Part shown: positions 32,233-43,760 of the stretch, in pieces | Position numbering within the stretch: the stretch's first letter is position 1 | How the letters are laid out: each line of letters starts with the position of its first letter | Position numbers and translations under genes: made by a program | From: Favolaschia claudopus | Lineage: Eukaryota; Basidiomycota; Agaricomycetes; Agaricales; Mycenaceae | DNA length: 64,000 nt | Direction: 5' to 3' | NCBI GenBank assembly: GCA_037176885.1 | Contig: JAWWNJ010000030.1 | Coordinates: 1,364,001-1,428,000 of the forward strand | Notes under the pieces: model-generated | Database searches by the model: none | The model's input: only the letters and a program-made list of their open reading frames with translations | What the model was told of the DNA's origin: nothing

Positions 32233-33770
32233 AGATAGAGAGCGTGGGATCCCCGCACCTTACTTAAGCACGTTATGTAACGCTTATTAATCGTTCCCAC
32301 GGCCAAATCCCCAGTCGCACAAAAAATTTCGTGCTCTTTCCGGCCTGCGGAAGGGCTGACCTACAGACTTAGAAGACATTCTCGCTGTTTCGGCTCTGAA
32401 ATTTTGGTTTTTGGTTTGAAAAGCACCTTCCACACTGCAACGAGGTTCTGTCACTCATTGCGCCGCAAAGGTTTGACAGGTCCCACCCTTAAGCGAGCTG
32501 CCGAAGCATGCCGAGATGACTATCATGTGGCTGTGCTGGCCAAATTTTCCTCCGAATTTTTTGAAAAGTGTCCCATTTGGTGAGAAAACCACATAGAAAC
32601 ACTCAGAAAAAAAGTGGTCTGAATTTTTTGTGGGTCAACTCTGCCCAATAGGAACCCTTCTATGACGTTCCGGACGTTGCATAAATCAAACTGCAAAAAA
32701 AAATTGAGGCGCGAAAAAAAAACTTTTGAAAGTCTCCTGATTAGCCCAGGACTGAAGCCACATAATCTGGTGGTCTATGGGAGGTCCCTCCTTGCTGGAA
32801 TTGACCCAATTCGCAGCGGAACATGTTCATCGGGGCCGGGGGACCCGATCTGATCAATGATCATCATCGGATTTAAGGGACCTATTGTCGGCGGTCGAAC
32901 AACGTTGAACTTGCTCAGTTGCTGCAAGCTGCTTGAGATGAGATGGAGGCTGCATCCTGGCTACCTTCTGCAGGCTAACTGTCACTTTGAATCAGTTTCT
33001 CCCCTACAACTCCACTTTTCCGGATGCACAGATTTAAATTTTCTTGCAGATTTCAAATTTCAAGTACTCTGAGGATGGGCATTTAATCTGCTGTTGCCTG
33101 CTTACTTGCTTGAGTGTGTTGGAGTCTAGTTCAGCCGTCCCATACACTACCGATCGATTTTGAGTACCTTTCGGACGTGTTCTGTCCATTGTGGACAATT
33201 TTTGTCGCGTGATGTCACGGACCTCGTGCCGTGACAGCTGGTGATGCTAATCAGCTCAGCATTTTTTTTAAAACTTAAATTAAACGCACTCCACATGCAG
33301 TGCACAAGGTGTGAACCAAGGCAATAAGAGTCAACAAAAGCTAACGTTCTAGCCAATACAACAAAGAAACCATGGTGCACTCAAATGTGACCCGGACACA
33401 GCTCCGTTAAATCCGATGATGATCATTGATCAGATCGGGTCCCCCGGCCCCGATGAACATGTTCCGCTGCGAATTGGGTCAATTCCAGCAAGGAGGGACC
33501 TCCCATAGACCACCAGATTATGTGGCTTCAGTCCTGGGCTAATCAGGAGACTTTCAAAAGTTTTTTTTTGCGCCTCAATTTTTTTTTTACAGTTTGATTT
33601 ATGCAACGTCCGGAACGTCATACCCTTCATTGAACCTCTATCTAAGACTTGTATTGGGCAAAATTCCCAATCTGGACCTTAGCATCGTGCTATAAGCCCT
33701 CGACGTCGAGCGTGACAATGTCACAGTGTGATGCTGACATAAGGGTGCGGGGATCCCACGCTCTCTATCT
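32233..33770. mobile_element. Large TIR/fold-back element
   Basis: 1538 bp between TA dinucleotides. The outer ends AGATAGAGAGCGTGGGATCC / complement are exact over about 27 bp. An inner pair of inverted arms, about 225 bp each (32650-32876 and 33412-33640), is nearly identical, including GACGTTCCGGACGTTGC and GATCGGGTCCCCCGGCC. The centre (32877-33411) has no recognised ORF. Confidence 0.8.
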
Positions 33771-34494
33771 TAGAAAGAGGAATTCGCGAACTAGAACAGG
33801 CGCGGGCTGAAAACAATGTAAAACATATCAGTGTTAGAGCCACATAGAAAATTCCTAGAGTCCAGGACCTAGACAGCTGAAAATATTTGAAAAGGAACTA
33901 GGTGCCGGCAGTTCTCCATCTTGTCTGGAAATTTACCTTCTCAGTCACCGAATTTTCGCATCCTTAATATTGAATTTGCAATCGCAAACTTGGTATGGGG
34001 TCCAAGAGTACATCCCAGCTCTGGTTTAGTTTCTCATAAACAATATGAGCTTTCTCACATCTTTGCATTGAGATAATTCACTTAGCTGACTCGACGCGGA
34101 GAATACTACGAAATGTAACGACCAAGGGGGCTAAAACCCTTCCAGCCACGAGGGGCGCAGGTGCGCAGAATGACGGGATTCATTCACATTGTCTGTATCA
34201 TCATTGGGTAGTCTGCGAGGGATGGAGGGTCTTCCCTGGAAGTAAAAAGATTGGCCAATGAACCAAGTCAGTTGTATCGTTAGCCAGGCCAGTTTAATTC
34301 CTGCAACACAGATGTGCTGCCTATTTTGAGTCTGGGGCCCTGATATCAGCGCTTTTTGACAGCGAGTTCCAAGTTCCACAAGAAAATCGAGTCGATGCAT
34401 TCAACCACGAGCGGACCCGGAAATTTTCAGCACAGCGACCAGCCGACTGCCGTTGACAGCAGATCCAATATGTGCGTTGAAAGTTGATATATTA
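33771..34494. other. Spacer, nothing recognised
   Basis: Short ORFs only. Confidence 0.4.
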
Positions 34495-34694
34495 GAGAGT
34501 TTGTGCGAGCGACCCAGGTCGCTTTTCGATCGCTCAGATCTCCGCAACAACAGATACCAGGTGTGAACTCTAAGCGACCTGGAAGAGTATTGCCCTAGGG
34601 CACTCCTAGGTCGCTGAGACTTCACGCCTGAGACTGCTCGTTGTGTAGATCTGCGGGGTTCCAAATCGACCTGGGTCGCTTTGCACAAACCCGC
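34495..34694. mobile_element. TA-flanked MITE, AGCGACCCAGGTCG arms
   Basis: 200 bp. The left end GAGAGTTTGTGCGAGCGACC matches the complement of the right end GGTCGCTTTGCACAAACCCG. It is bounded by TA, and AGCGACCT words recur inside. It creates the spurious minus ORF 34401-34817. Confidence 0.75.
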
Positions 34695-35532
34695 TAATGA
34701 GAATACTGATTCGAGATTGAGACTAAGTGGAATGCAACCGCTTGCGGAGATTCGCCGACTCGGGAAACGTGGATTTCCGAAGGATTTTCTCTTTGAATTG
34801 TTGTTGATACAGAGCACAGACTGTACTTAGACGCGGATGTAGCAGTGCTAGTGCAAGATAATGCTATGTTAGGTGAAAATATTCCCTCCACTGGCACTGG
34901 AGAACTTGAAAGTTGACGGTGATGCGATGGTTGGGTGCCAGGTGGTGAAGTTCGTTGGAAGTTCGAGTGTCGATGGCATCAATGTTTGGGAGCCTTTGAA
35001 AAGCTGTGCTCCGGGAGAAAACGGGCATCAATGGGTTGCATCCGATGTGCTGCTTAGCTAATTATGAGGTTGTCAAGCAAGGTAATCACTAATAGTAACG
35101 CCGGCGGCTTTAGTTAGCCGACTAATTGTTCCCACGACTGCCCTCGCTCATCGCTAGCCGCCACACCGTCCCAAGCTGGGCAGCCCAGCGCTGCGCCTAG
35201 GGACGCGTCGTTCGCGTTGAAAGGTTGTAGAGGGCATAAAAACATCTCATCAGTACTCCAGAGACGTCCGGAGCAGTCGGCACGGCTGCCGAAGTGCTTC
35301 CCAAAAAGGAAATAAAAGCCATGGCTTTCTGGCTTAGCCCTGGCTTCGAAAATTCGCAAGCCGGGCGAAAGGCCAACGAAAGCCAAAGTTTTGGCCTGGC
35401 TTTGGCCCTGGTACCAAAGTCAAAGCCAGAGAAACACTACTTTTACTCTGTTTCCGTGAGCAAATGACGCAAAATAGCGTCCGGAATGGGAAAACTACCC
35501 GAATTCGAATTGAGCAATCTTTAACACAATTA
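34695..35532. other. Spacer with one unassigned ORF
   Basis: 34873-35061 (+) encodes 62 residues (LALENLKVDGDAMVGCQVVK...) that read like an F-box/LRR tail but are too short to assign. TTTGGCCTGGCTTTGG repeats lie near 35390. Confidence 0.3.
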
Positions 35533-35717
35533 GGGGCGCTCAATTCTCAGCTCGTCAGCTCGTCTCGTCCAGAAAATAATTAATTACCTGATGAGCTGAT
35601 GAGACGATGATCCCACTCCGCGTCTCGCTCCACTCCTCGTCATATTTTGATCAATCCATCAGCAAATTAATTATTTTCCCTACGAGACGAACCGACGAGC
35701 TGAGAATTGAGCGCCCC
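35533..35717. mobile_element. TA-flanked MITE, GGGGCGCTCAATTCTC ends, copy 1
   Basis: 185 bp, the same length as the copy at 40208-40392. Ends GGGGCGCTCAATTCTCAGCT and complement, with TA on both sides. An additional TCGTCAGCTCGTCTCGTC inverted core is present. A third copy keeps one end only (44776-44825). Confidence 0.85.
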
Positions 35718-35921
35718 TATTTAATGTACCTCATTAGGCCGAAAAAAATTTAAGGAAAAAAAAAAACCATTTTTGCCCAATTTTCGCCGATTTTGTGACA
35801 ATTTTAAGACATTCGAAAATCCCTGGGGTGACCCGTGACAGGCAAGAAAAAATTCGTAAATTTCGGCCGTTGTGACGCGTGACATACGAAACTCTACAGT
35901 ATCAAAGAAAGCTGCGCCGTG
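35718..35921. repeat. MITE remnant ending CTCTACAGTA
   Basis: The sequence up to 35901 resembles the right part of the CTGTAG-ended MITEs (GTGACGCGTGACATACG, then CTCTACAGTA). The left end is missing, probably cut by the insertion at 35533. Confidence 0.4.
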
Positions 35922-36123
35922 TATCCTAAACTTGAAAACAGCACCGGGCCATAAGAATTGATGGATCACATGCTTTTTCATGTGACTTTGACACCAAACC
36001 ACGGGACCACACGAGACGTCGCGAGCGGAGCGAGCGTAGCGGGGTTTGGGGCGGCCAGCCCCAACAAGCTGTGTGACCGAATGCGCTCGCCGGCCGTGCC
36101 GGAGGCAGGGAGCTAAAGCTTGT
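35922..36123. repeat. Hairpin-rich repeat unit U8
   Basis: Starts TATCCTAAACTTGAAAAC and ends GGGAGCTAAAGCTTGT. It is closest to U1 and contains GCGAGCGGAGCGAGCG and GGGGCGGCCAGCCCC. Its end lies 90 bp upstream of the AT-hook gene ATG, so it may contribute to the promoter region. Confidence 0.75.
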
Positions 36124-36213
36124 CCCACAGAAGAGAAAAAAAGAAGAAAAACACGTGATCTCCTTACTTCATGACACGTCACGCGAACGTCAGTGGTCAC
36201 CGCTCCCATTACA

Positions 36214-36641
36214 ATGACTTCCCGTGGGCTCTCCAAAGCTTCCGCAGGGGGAAGAGCTAAGGTAAGTTTCATTCATGCCAACACATGCTTATATACCACG
36301 ATAAGCAGCTTGCGGAGAGACCCAATTCCGCCGGGAAGCGTGGGCGTCCTTCCAAGGCCTCCGTTGCTGAAGACAAAGAGGTAACGCTGATCTTGACTTC
36401 GCTCTGCGCGTTGCTCACGACCGAAGCAGGAAGAGCCTGCGGTGGTGCGCAAGCGCGGGCGTCCCTCCAAGGCCTCTGGTGCTGAAGACAAAGAGGTAAC
36501 GCGGATCTTGACTTCTCTATGCGCGGTGCTCAACGACCGAAGCAGGAGGCTGAACAGCCGGTGCGCAAGCGCGGCCGTCCCTCCAAGGCCTCTTTCGCTG
36601 CAACTGAGAATGTCAATGAAGAGGCGACGACTACAGAATGA
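36214..36641 (+). CDS. AT-hook protein with three hooks on tandemly duplicated exons
   Basis: Four exons (36214-36261, 36309-36380, 36430-36495, 36546-36641) joined by introns of 47, 49 and 50 bp, each starting GTAA and ending GCAG. The joined length is 282 nt: 93 codons plus TGA, all splices in phase 0. Exons 2, 3 and 4 each encode one AT-hook with the GRP core (KRGRPSKAS). AT-hooks bind the minor groove of AT-rich DNA, so a chromatin or transcription-related nuclear role is likely. Exons 2/3 and introns 2/3 are near copies (both introns start GTAACGC and end ACCGAAGCAG), showing duplication of an exon-plus-intron cassette. The tail EEATTTE is acidic. An E-box CACGTG is at 36152. The gene lies just downstream of repeat unit U8. 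Confidence 0.75.
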
Positions 36642-37484
36642 AAGAGCACCTAGATGGAGCGGGAAACATAAATGATTGAATATACTGGTTTGTGTGAAGC
36701 GACTAGGCCGCTTGACAGGCATGTGAGGCATGAGCTGGAATTTCGGTGTGGTCAGAGTAGGAGTCTTGAAGCGATGCAGAGGTCATGAAGGCCTGAATTC
36801 ATGAAGCAGGGCCAGGTGCGTTGAATGCGCCAGACTCGGAGTGCGAGAAGAAAGTGAGTGAGAGAGTATAGTGCACTTTGTTTGCGCAAGCGTGCCCAAA
36901 CGGCAATCACAATACAGCCAGACCACGATTCGGACGCTTTCCGCAGGATTTTAAGCTAGAAGTTGATGGAGGACGCTTTCTGTGGTGGTTGTAGACATTC
37001 TGAAAGCATTTCATAGCCAGGCTGGCGGAATTGAGCGAGAAACAGACACCTCGCTTTGTTTGTGCAAGCTTGGACAAACGTCAAACCGAGGCTGATGTCG
37101 ATATTTCACGACAGCTAAGAGGATTGAAGACTTGAGATTCCACAGGAATAATGACATTATGTTATACTACATGCCTACACAATCTTAGACCCATGAGAGC
37201 AAAACTGAAAGCGCTAGAGGCTTTCATTTCGCCAGCAGACGGATACCGATTACGTATACCATTGTCCTTTGTATGAGATAGACGTCACCCCAATCCGGCA
37301 CCTTATATAAGCATTACGTTTGCACAGCCACCCGCCAAATCCTGAAGGTTTGAAAAATCAACTTACTCTGTTTGCGATTTTGAGGTCTTGGGAACTTTTT
37401 TTAAAAAAAATTAGAGAGGTTCACAGCTTAAGTAAGAAACTGGAGGCTCTCGGGCCACCGGCCGCCCCACCCATTAAGTAAATA
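36642..37484. other. Spacer, short duplicated words
   Basis: CTTTGTTTGCGCAAGC (36888) and CTTTGTTTGTGCAAGC (37054) are copies of one another. No gene is supported. Confidence 0.35.
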
Positions 37485-37922
37485 GAGACTTTGCGCAGAG
37501 CCACCGGGAGCCATCCGGTGGCTCTCACGGCATGCGCTGTGGAGCGGCTACGCGCTATGGTGGCTCATTCGGTGGCTGGAAGAACAACTTGAAATTCATT
37601 TTCTTCGGCATTTTTTCATCCCCCTGGATGACCTCGAAGCGCTAGGCTCCCAAACCCCCGGGAAGCACACCAAGGTTCCACGCCAACCGTCGGTTTTGCA
37701 AGAACCGGCCAAAAACGCACCAAATAAAGCGGGAAACTGGTAATCTAACCACGACACCTCACTACATTGAGGTATAGTCACAGAGGTACCATGTAGATAC
37801 TTGAAGCCCCACCTGCAACGCGGGCGACGAGCCACCAAACGAGCCACCATATGCCGTAGCCGCTCCACAGCGCATGCCGTGAGAGCCACTGGGTGGCTAC
37901 CGGTGGCTCTGCGCAAAGTCTC
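37485..37922. mobile_element. TA-flanked MITE with 100-bp inverted ends
   Basis: 438 bp. Ends GAGACTTTGCGCAGAGCC and complement, arms about 100 bp and GGTGGCTC-rich, TA on both sides. A solo end is at 16009-16034. Confidence 0.85.
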
Positions 37923-37942
37923 TAATACATATGCGTTGCACA

Positions 37943-38192
37943 CTGTAGTATTTCCTTCAATTCGTTTTGTCACTTGTCACAAGCCCGAAAATTTTGGCGA
38001 CTCACAGTGTCACGAGGGTCTCAGACGAATGGTCCCCCAAAGTCACACGGATTTTCGCCTGTTTTCGGCCAAAATGGGGTATAAAACGAAAATTTTCGCA
38101 AGTCACACCGGTCCGGACTTCCATACGAAAGGTCAGGTTCGTATGAAATGTCACACCTCAAATCGGCTTACGAATTGAACAAAATACTACAG
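37943..38192. mobile_element. CTGTAGTATTT MITE variant
   Basis: 250 bp. Left CTGTAGTATTTCCTTCAATT, right AATTGAACAAAATACTACAG followed by TA (left flank CA). GTCACA/TGTCAC words are phased inside. Confidence 0.75.
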
Positions 38193-38982
38193 TATGTCTT
38201 CTAAGTTTGAATCCTAGTTAAATCCGCACTCTGACCTCTGTTGGGGGGAAGGTACACAGAGGATACAGTGGATGACTAAGTCCTGGTGCTGGTCTAGCAT
38301 ATCTGAGAGGGAGGGCCGAGTCATACTTTCCTCACACTAAACAGTGTATTCCAAAGCTTACATGGCGCGTCGCGTCGCGTCTATGATCGCGGATATATCA
38401 CGTGTACTGTGTATGTAAGCTTATGTAATCCGCCAAATGTTGGAAGGATTTTTCGCAAGATGGGCCCAAACACGTCGAAAATGAGTTTGGAAGTTTTTTA
38501 GAATGGGTTGCCTTTTTTGGAAAGATCACCTTATAACTTTTCAACAAGGAATTATTGGCTGAATACGTTCCATCAAATCGTAGATAGACCTCCTAGCTAC
38601 AGTTTGGTGGTCTTAGAATTATCAATATGTTGTTGTGCCCAGAGTTATAAGGACTTTGTTGACATGATGTTTCGGCTTACATAACCACGTGCCGGATCCG
38701 GGTGACGTCTATCTTAAGTAGAAGATGTTACGCGTCACAGGGCCTAAATTTTACGTACCCGTCACGGGTCACCGACCACTTTTTCGACCAAGCCACAAAC
38801 GGGGCAAAAAACCTTAGTCTCGTTCTGTTGAAGTTAGATCCGTCGGTCAATTTCAGCGACGGAACGAGTGGAGCCGCTACTGAAAGCCGTGAAATTGACG
38901 TCACTTCTGTGTGTTGGAAAAGTTTGCGAGCGCTCTACAGTATGGTCTTGCAGTTAGCTGTAACTTTAACAATCTAGATATA
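38193..38982. other. Spacer with GCTTACAT inverted words
   Basis: AGCTTACATGGCGCGTCG (38355) and CGGCTTACATAACCACGTG (38673) hint at a further decayed element. No gene. Confidence 0.35.
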
Positions 38983-40207
38983 CTGTAGAATTACGGTCAA
39001 ATCGAAGGGGGGAGTGATGCGTGACGCGCCGCAACCAGCTCGACATTTCGGCAGAGCCGGCGGCTGGGCGTGACGGACCCAAAAAAATTCGATAACCGCC
39101 CAAAGCTAACCCAGGCCCCGGGAAGCTCCACCAAAAGATGGTCCGAAAAAAGTGGTTTTTGAGGCCAAAATTCTGCCATTTCCTTGTCCGAAAAAGTGGT
39201 TTTTCAGGCGGAAAATGGCGCAGAAAAGTGGTTTTTGAGGACCTCCCAGTGGCCTCCCAGCAACAGTTCTGCTCTTATGCGTCCGTTGACTCGACGACCG
39301 CGGAAACATGCCAGGACATGAAGTCGTAGAATTGACCAGTTAGATGGCTAATTTTGGGTGTATTTTGAGAAAATTTCCTCAAATTGTGTGACATTTTCGC
39401 TGTGAGTAACGCCTGTGACATGTCACGACCCTTGTCCGAAAAGTGGTTTTTCAGGCCCAGAAAAAGTGGTTTTTGAGGCCAAATCTGGGATTTTCCCGGA
39501 CCATCCTTTGGTGGAGCTTCCCGGGGCCTGCTAACCCATGCCATCTGCCAGTGATGCTCACACAATTCCTGAATGTTAGAGAGCATTTTCGAGCACACGA
39601 GGCTATTTTTTGTTGTCCTTCAATTGTCTGCAAAAAAAAAATTGTTCGAAAGCCGCACATAGAATTTTTCGGGGCGGCAATTGAAATCTTCAACTTTTAC
39701 TAGTAGAATGCAAAGACTTCAAATTGTCATCATTCAAACAAATTTCAGTATTTTATGTAGCAAATGGACTGTTTCATATGGCGGTCAATGTGTCGTTTTA
39801 AACAAATCGGGTGATTTTGATATGAACCACACAAATATGTAAAAGGGTACATTTTTTCAGGCTATTACAACATATTCTGTTGGTGTCTCCCTCACTTTTC
39901 TTAGAAAGAAGTGGTCGAGAGTTTTAATTTGTTGGAAGATAAAAAAATATTTTGTGAGAGTAACACGATCAATTTACGCCACAAGTAAGAAACTTTTTCA
40001 GCGACTTCGGCATCTCTCAGGAAGTGCCGGGCCGGCATGTTAACCCGATGATGCGATCACAGTGCATCTATGGCGGAAATTGAGCATTTTCCGCAGGCGA
40101 GGGTGGCCGGTTTCCATACCTCTTCTGTCCGACTTCCCAGTATCACCATATCAGGCAATCATGATGTCATCAGGCTTCAGCAATGTTGCAATATGCCAGT
40201 GCGAATA

Positions 40208-40392
40208 GGGGTGCTCAATTCTTAGCTCGTCAGCTCGTCTCGTCCAGAAATTATTTAATTTCCTGATGAGTTGATGAGACGATGATATCACTCCGCGTGT
40301 CGCTCCACTCCGCGTCATATTTTGATCAATCCATCACCGAATTAATTATTTTGTGGACGAGACGAGCTGACGAGCTAAGAATTGAGCACCCC
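40208..40392. mobile_element. TA-flanked MITE, GGGGTGCTCAATTCTT ends, copy 2
   Basis: 185 bp, same family and length as 35533-35717, TA on both sides. Confidence 0.85.
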
Positions 40393-41199
40393 TAATCGCC
40401 TAAACACCACCAAATAAGTCCCATCATTGATGCCATCAGTGATGTCTCAAATTGCTCGAAGAAAAAATTTCCAATTTTATATGCCCATTTTGAGCCCAAG
40501 AGCAGTTCTCATACACTTGAGCTGCTCTTGTAAGAGCTTTGTAGTAGCCTGATCATTGCTTTCTACCTGTTCCGACGCTAGAATCTGAAATATCTGAGAT
40601 TGTCACTGACCCAAAATGGAAAATGTCATAAGTGCACATGACTGATCAATGATTGCATCAGTGATGTCTCAAATTGCCTCGGAGAAAAATATTTTTTGTG
40701 GGTTTTCATCCAATCAAAAATCCCTCTAGGGAGATTAGTCTACTATCTAATCGGAGTGTTTTGGCTAGAGGATCAGTCGTGGGAAGGTCCTGATGTTGTG
40801 CAATAACTTTCGTTCTTGTTTGGTGGTGTTTAGGTGATTCGCACCATAGGAGATTCTGTTCTATGGTGTGTTGCTATAGCATTGATGACATTGATTACTC
40901 AGACCCTACAGGGCCGCCCACAGGGGATGATTAGCCTTAAGGATCCCTTGGCACTGCCGAGCAATGCCGAACTTGAAACATACCGAAAGCCGGCCGGATT
41001 GAAAGAAATGTTATCTGATTCTTTTACTATTTTATAGTACTCGGAATTACATGAGAGAAGTTCCATGTCGAGCTCTGTGGAAGATTGTTTCTGACTGAAA
41101 AAGTGGTACTGTAGGTACGAAAAAAGTTGTGGTGCATCAACAAATATATTGTACTCTAGAAATCATTTTCTAATGATTTTTGTCAAACCCTTTAAAATA

Positions 41200-41399
41200 C
41201 TGTAGTATTTCGACCAAGTGTTCACTGGGTGTCACCTGTCACCTACGGTGTTCACTGAATAAGGTGTTCACAGCACAGCAAATTATTTTTCGTCCATTTT
41301 GGGCGAAAAACCCCCAGCGTCACCGTCACCGGTACCAAAAGTGTTCAGTTCACAGGTGCCTGTCACCCGTCACCTGAACACTTGGTCGAAATACTACAG
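41200..41399. mobile_element. CTGTAGTATTTCGACC MITE, complete
   Basis: 200 bp. Ends CTGTAGTATTTCGACCAAG / complement, TA on both sides, with GGTGACAGGTGAC-like inverted words inside. It is the full version of the truncated copies in the Penelope direct repeats. Confidence 0.85.
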
Positions 41400-41821
41400 T
41401 ACCCCGATTTGATTAAAACGACACATTGACCGCCATAGTTTCAGAGATTCAGAGCAATTTTTCACTGATTTTGAGGCACTTTAAGCAATTTTCCCGAACT
41501 AATGGGCCTTTTCGACATTGGGTCCTGTGATGCGTGACAGGGGGTCAAATTTCGTTTCGACAAGGGGGGCTGTGATGCGTGATTATCGAATTGACCGTAA
41601 TTCTACAGTAATCTGTAGTATAAATACTGGCCTGCTTTCAGCCAATTACATTATTCTTCCATTTACTTACTTTCTCAATAGGTCATGGGCCCCGGCCCTA
41701 ACTGAACTTCTCTCGAATAACTCGTTCTCGCGCCAGCTTAATCAGCTCAAACCGATTCGTATCAGCCTAATCCGCAGCTACTCCCGCGCATCAGCCTTAT
41801 CAGCTCAAACAGATCACCATC

Positions 41822-42220
41822 ATGTCCACCGACGCCAACACCTCAGCTTACCGCATCGAGCACCTCCGTGGCGAGGACAACTACCAGACTTGGGCCGTCA
41901 AGATTACTGACATCTTGACCGACCAGTCTCGACGACTATCCTAAGGGCAGGATCGTAAAGCCCATTGCCGACGCCAACGCCATCTCTTCCTGGGAACGGA
42001 AAGATCGGCAGGCGCTCTCGGCCATTCGGCTTCGTGTAGCCGACGGGCCGCTGGTTTATATCAGCGGCGCCACTGACTCGCGCCATTGCTATCGTCCTTC
42101 TTCGCCGTAAAATCACGCGGCACACTTGTCCCGCCATCGAGGAGCATATTCGCACTCTTGTCGGACTCCGCCAACAACTCGCATCACTAAATTTGCCCAT
42201 TGCCGAGCCCGAATTCCGCA
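41822..42220 (+). pseudogene. copia Gag fragment
   Basis: Starts MSTDANTSAYRIEHLRGEDN, then YQTWAVKITDILTDQ, the N-terminal Gag motif of copia elements (L.G.NY..W). Frame breaks follow at about 41935 and 42060. The frames then give WERKDRQALSAIRLRVADG and EEHIRTLVGLRQQLASLNLP...EFRITLL, the usual UBN2-type Gag progression. The zinc knuckle is not present. Confidence 0.65.
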
Positions 42221-42392
42221 TCACTCTGCTTGTAAAAACCCACGGGAAGTGAGCGTGTAACACCAGACGAAAACTCCGAACACATTGCTCAAAAGAAAAA
42301 CCCCAGATCTTTGGCACCACTTGCACAAACTCACACACAGGAGACACGCGAACCACCACCGCGTCGTGGCGAGCGCCGGAGGAAACCGGCTA

Positions 42393-42899
42393 GGGTCTTG
42401 TTTACTATTCAAGTTTGTAAACATGTTTATAAACAGGTGTTTATAAACCCAGTTTTTAATTGGTTGGGGGAAAAGCCCAGTTTTTAATTCGTCGGAGCCA
42501 GTGATCCGCCGCAGTGAACAGCAAGTTTTGAGTCACATTGAAGTGGCTGGCAATGGAATTAACATCAATCTCCTACCATAAAGACTCAACACACCTGTTC
42601 AAGCCTAGCACAACCCCCTAGCCTGCTCGCAAACCGAGGGACCAGACATCAATTATTGCTTTTTATGGTAATTAGTTTGGAGGTAGGCCATTGCGCGGTC
42701 CCGTGATGCCAGGAAAACATTGGAAAAGGTTTGTGCGCACGACAGAGGTAGGGAGGAGAAAATTTGGGCAAAAATGAGCCCAAACGGCAATTTGGGGCAA
42801 ATTTGCACGGCTGTTTATAAACTGGTTTATAAACACCTTGTTTACAAACAAAAATAAAAAAACCGTTTATAAATGCCCGGGGAATTATAAACAAGACCC
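42393..42899. mobile_element. TA-flanked MITE with GTTTATAAAC palindromes
   Basis: 507 bp. Ends GGGTCTTGTTTA / TAAACAAGACCC, TA on both sides. The palindrome GTTTATAAAC or close variants occur about seven times in the two subterminal blocks (42413-42450, 42810-42895). Confidence 0.8.
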
Positions 42900-43178
42900 T
42901 AAGTTTAACCTTTAACCGGCTGAACGAAACCGAGACCTCATTGAAAAATCGGACGCTCCTCAACAGCTTCACAAGCCCAAGCAACAAGTCCCACCAGTCT
43001 CACTGTCTCAGAGCCGCCGCCACCGTGTGACGGATCGGCGTTCGCATCCGCTCACGGCGAGATCTGCCCGTGTCGTCCCCATGACTCCACGCACACAGCC
43101 TCGATCTTCCTGTATAAGTAGTTTAGTTCTTGTCGTAGTAGCTTTTCCCTTGGTCAATTTAGTACTTACACCAGTTCT

Positions 43179-43760
43179 TTGTTGATCCCCTTGTGCCGGA
43201 ACTCGACTCCCTCTCGCTTCCGTCACACACCGGCTCCTCAGTGGTCCGGACGCCCTAGAGCCGCACTGGCGGAGGAAATGGCGAACTTGGCAGAAAACGA
43301 TGTGTATGAAGTTGTTCCCACACCAGCTGGGGTGAAGCCAATCAGCACAAAGCCTGTCATGCGAATAAAGCTGGATAGCAAAGGGAACATTGAGGGTTAC
43401 AAGCTCCGCATTGTCGCCCGAGATTTTGGCCAGCAAGGGGGGAATCTAAAAGAAACCTTTGCCCCCGTTGCAAACCTTGAATCCATCCGCATCATATGTC
43501 TCCTTGCCGCCAAGTACGACCTTGAGCTCGACCAAATGGATGTTTCCACAGCATACTTGAATGGTGTCCTCGAAGACCCGGTCTACGTCTCCCCACCAGA
43601 GGGCACGGACATCCCAGGAGGCTTCTGCTGGAGGGCTATTTAGTGGTCTAAGTTGACGATCTACTCCTTGCAGCATCCTGTCGTTCATACATGGATGAGA
43701 TCAAAGGCATTCTAGCATCAACCTTCAAGATGCGCGACCTTGGAGCAGCTTCCTTTAAGT
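43179..43760 (+). pseudogene. copia reverse transcriptase, catalytic Tyr codon now stop
   Basis: EEMANLAENDVYEVVPTPAG, KPVMRIKLDSKGNIEGYKLR, FAPVANLESIRIICLLAAKY and LDQMDVSTAYLNGVLEDPVY are the copia RT signature up to motif A (Asp in QMDVSTAYLNG). About 100 residues are then deleted. The catalytic YVDD reads stop-V-D-D (TAA GTT GAC GAT, 43649-43660), followed by LLLAASCRSYMDEIKGILAS. It is a dead copy. Confidence 0.75.

Larger units (their letters stand above)
39779..41435. mobile_element. TIR element inserted in the CTGTAGAATT MITE
   Basis: 1657 bp. Ends TGGCGGTCAATGTGTCGT / complement with about 33-bp similarity. TA on both sides, and the wider repeat GTTTCA also flanks it. It carries a GGGGTGCTC MITE (40208-40392) and a CTGTAGTATT MITE (41200-41399). 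ORF 40834-41037 has no domain. Confidence 0.75.
38983..41608. mobile_element. CTGTAGAATTACGG MITE split by a younger element
   Basis: The left part 38983-39778 and right part 41436-41608 together match the full 537-bp copy at 44844-45380. The left part is longer because it carries an AAGTGGTTTTT-rich repeat (39140-39490). Ends CTGTAGAATTACGGTCAA / complement, TA on both sides. Confidence 0.75.

Noticed and set aside
35587..35605. CTGATGAGCTGATGAG as a second hammerhead
   Set aside because: No GAAA core or NUH triplet follows in a pairing context; it is part of the MITE arm.
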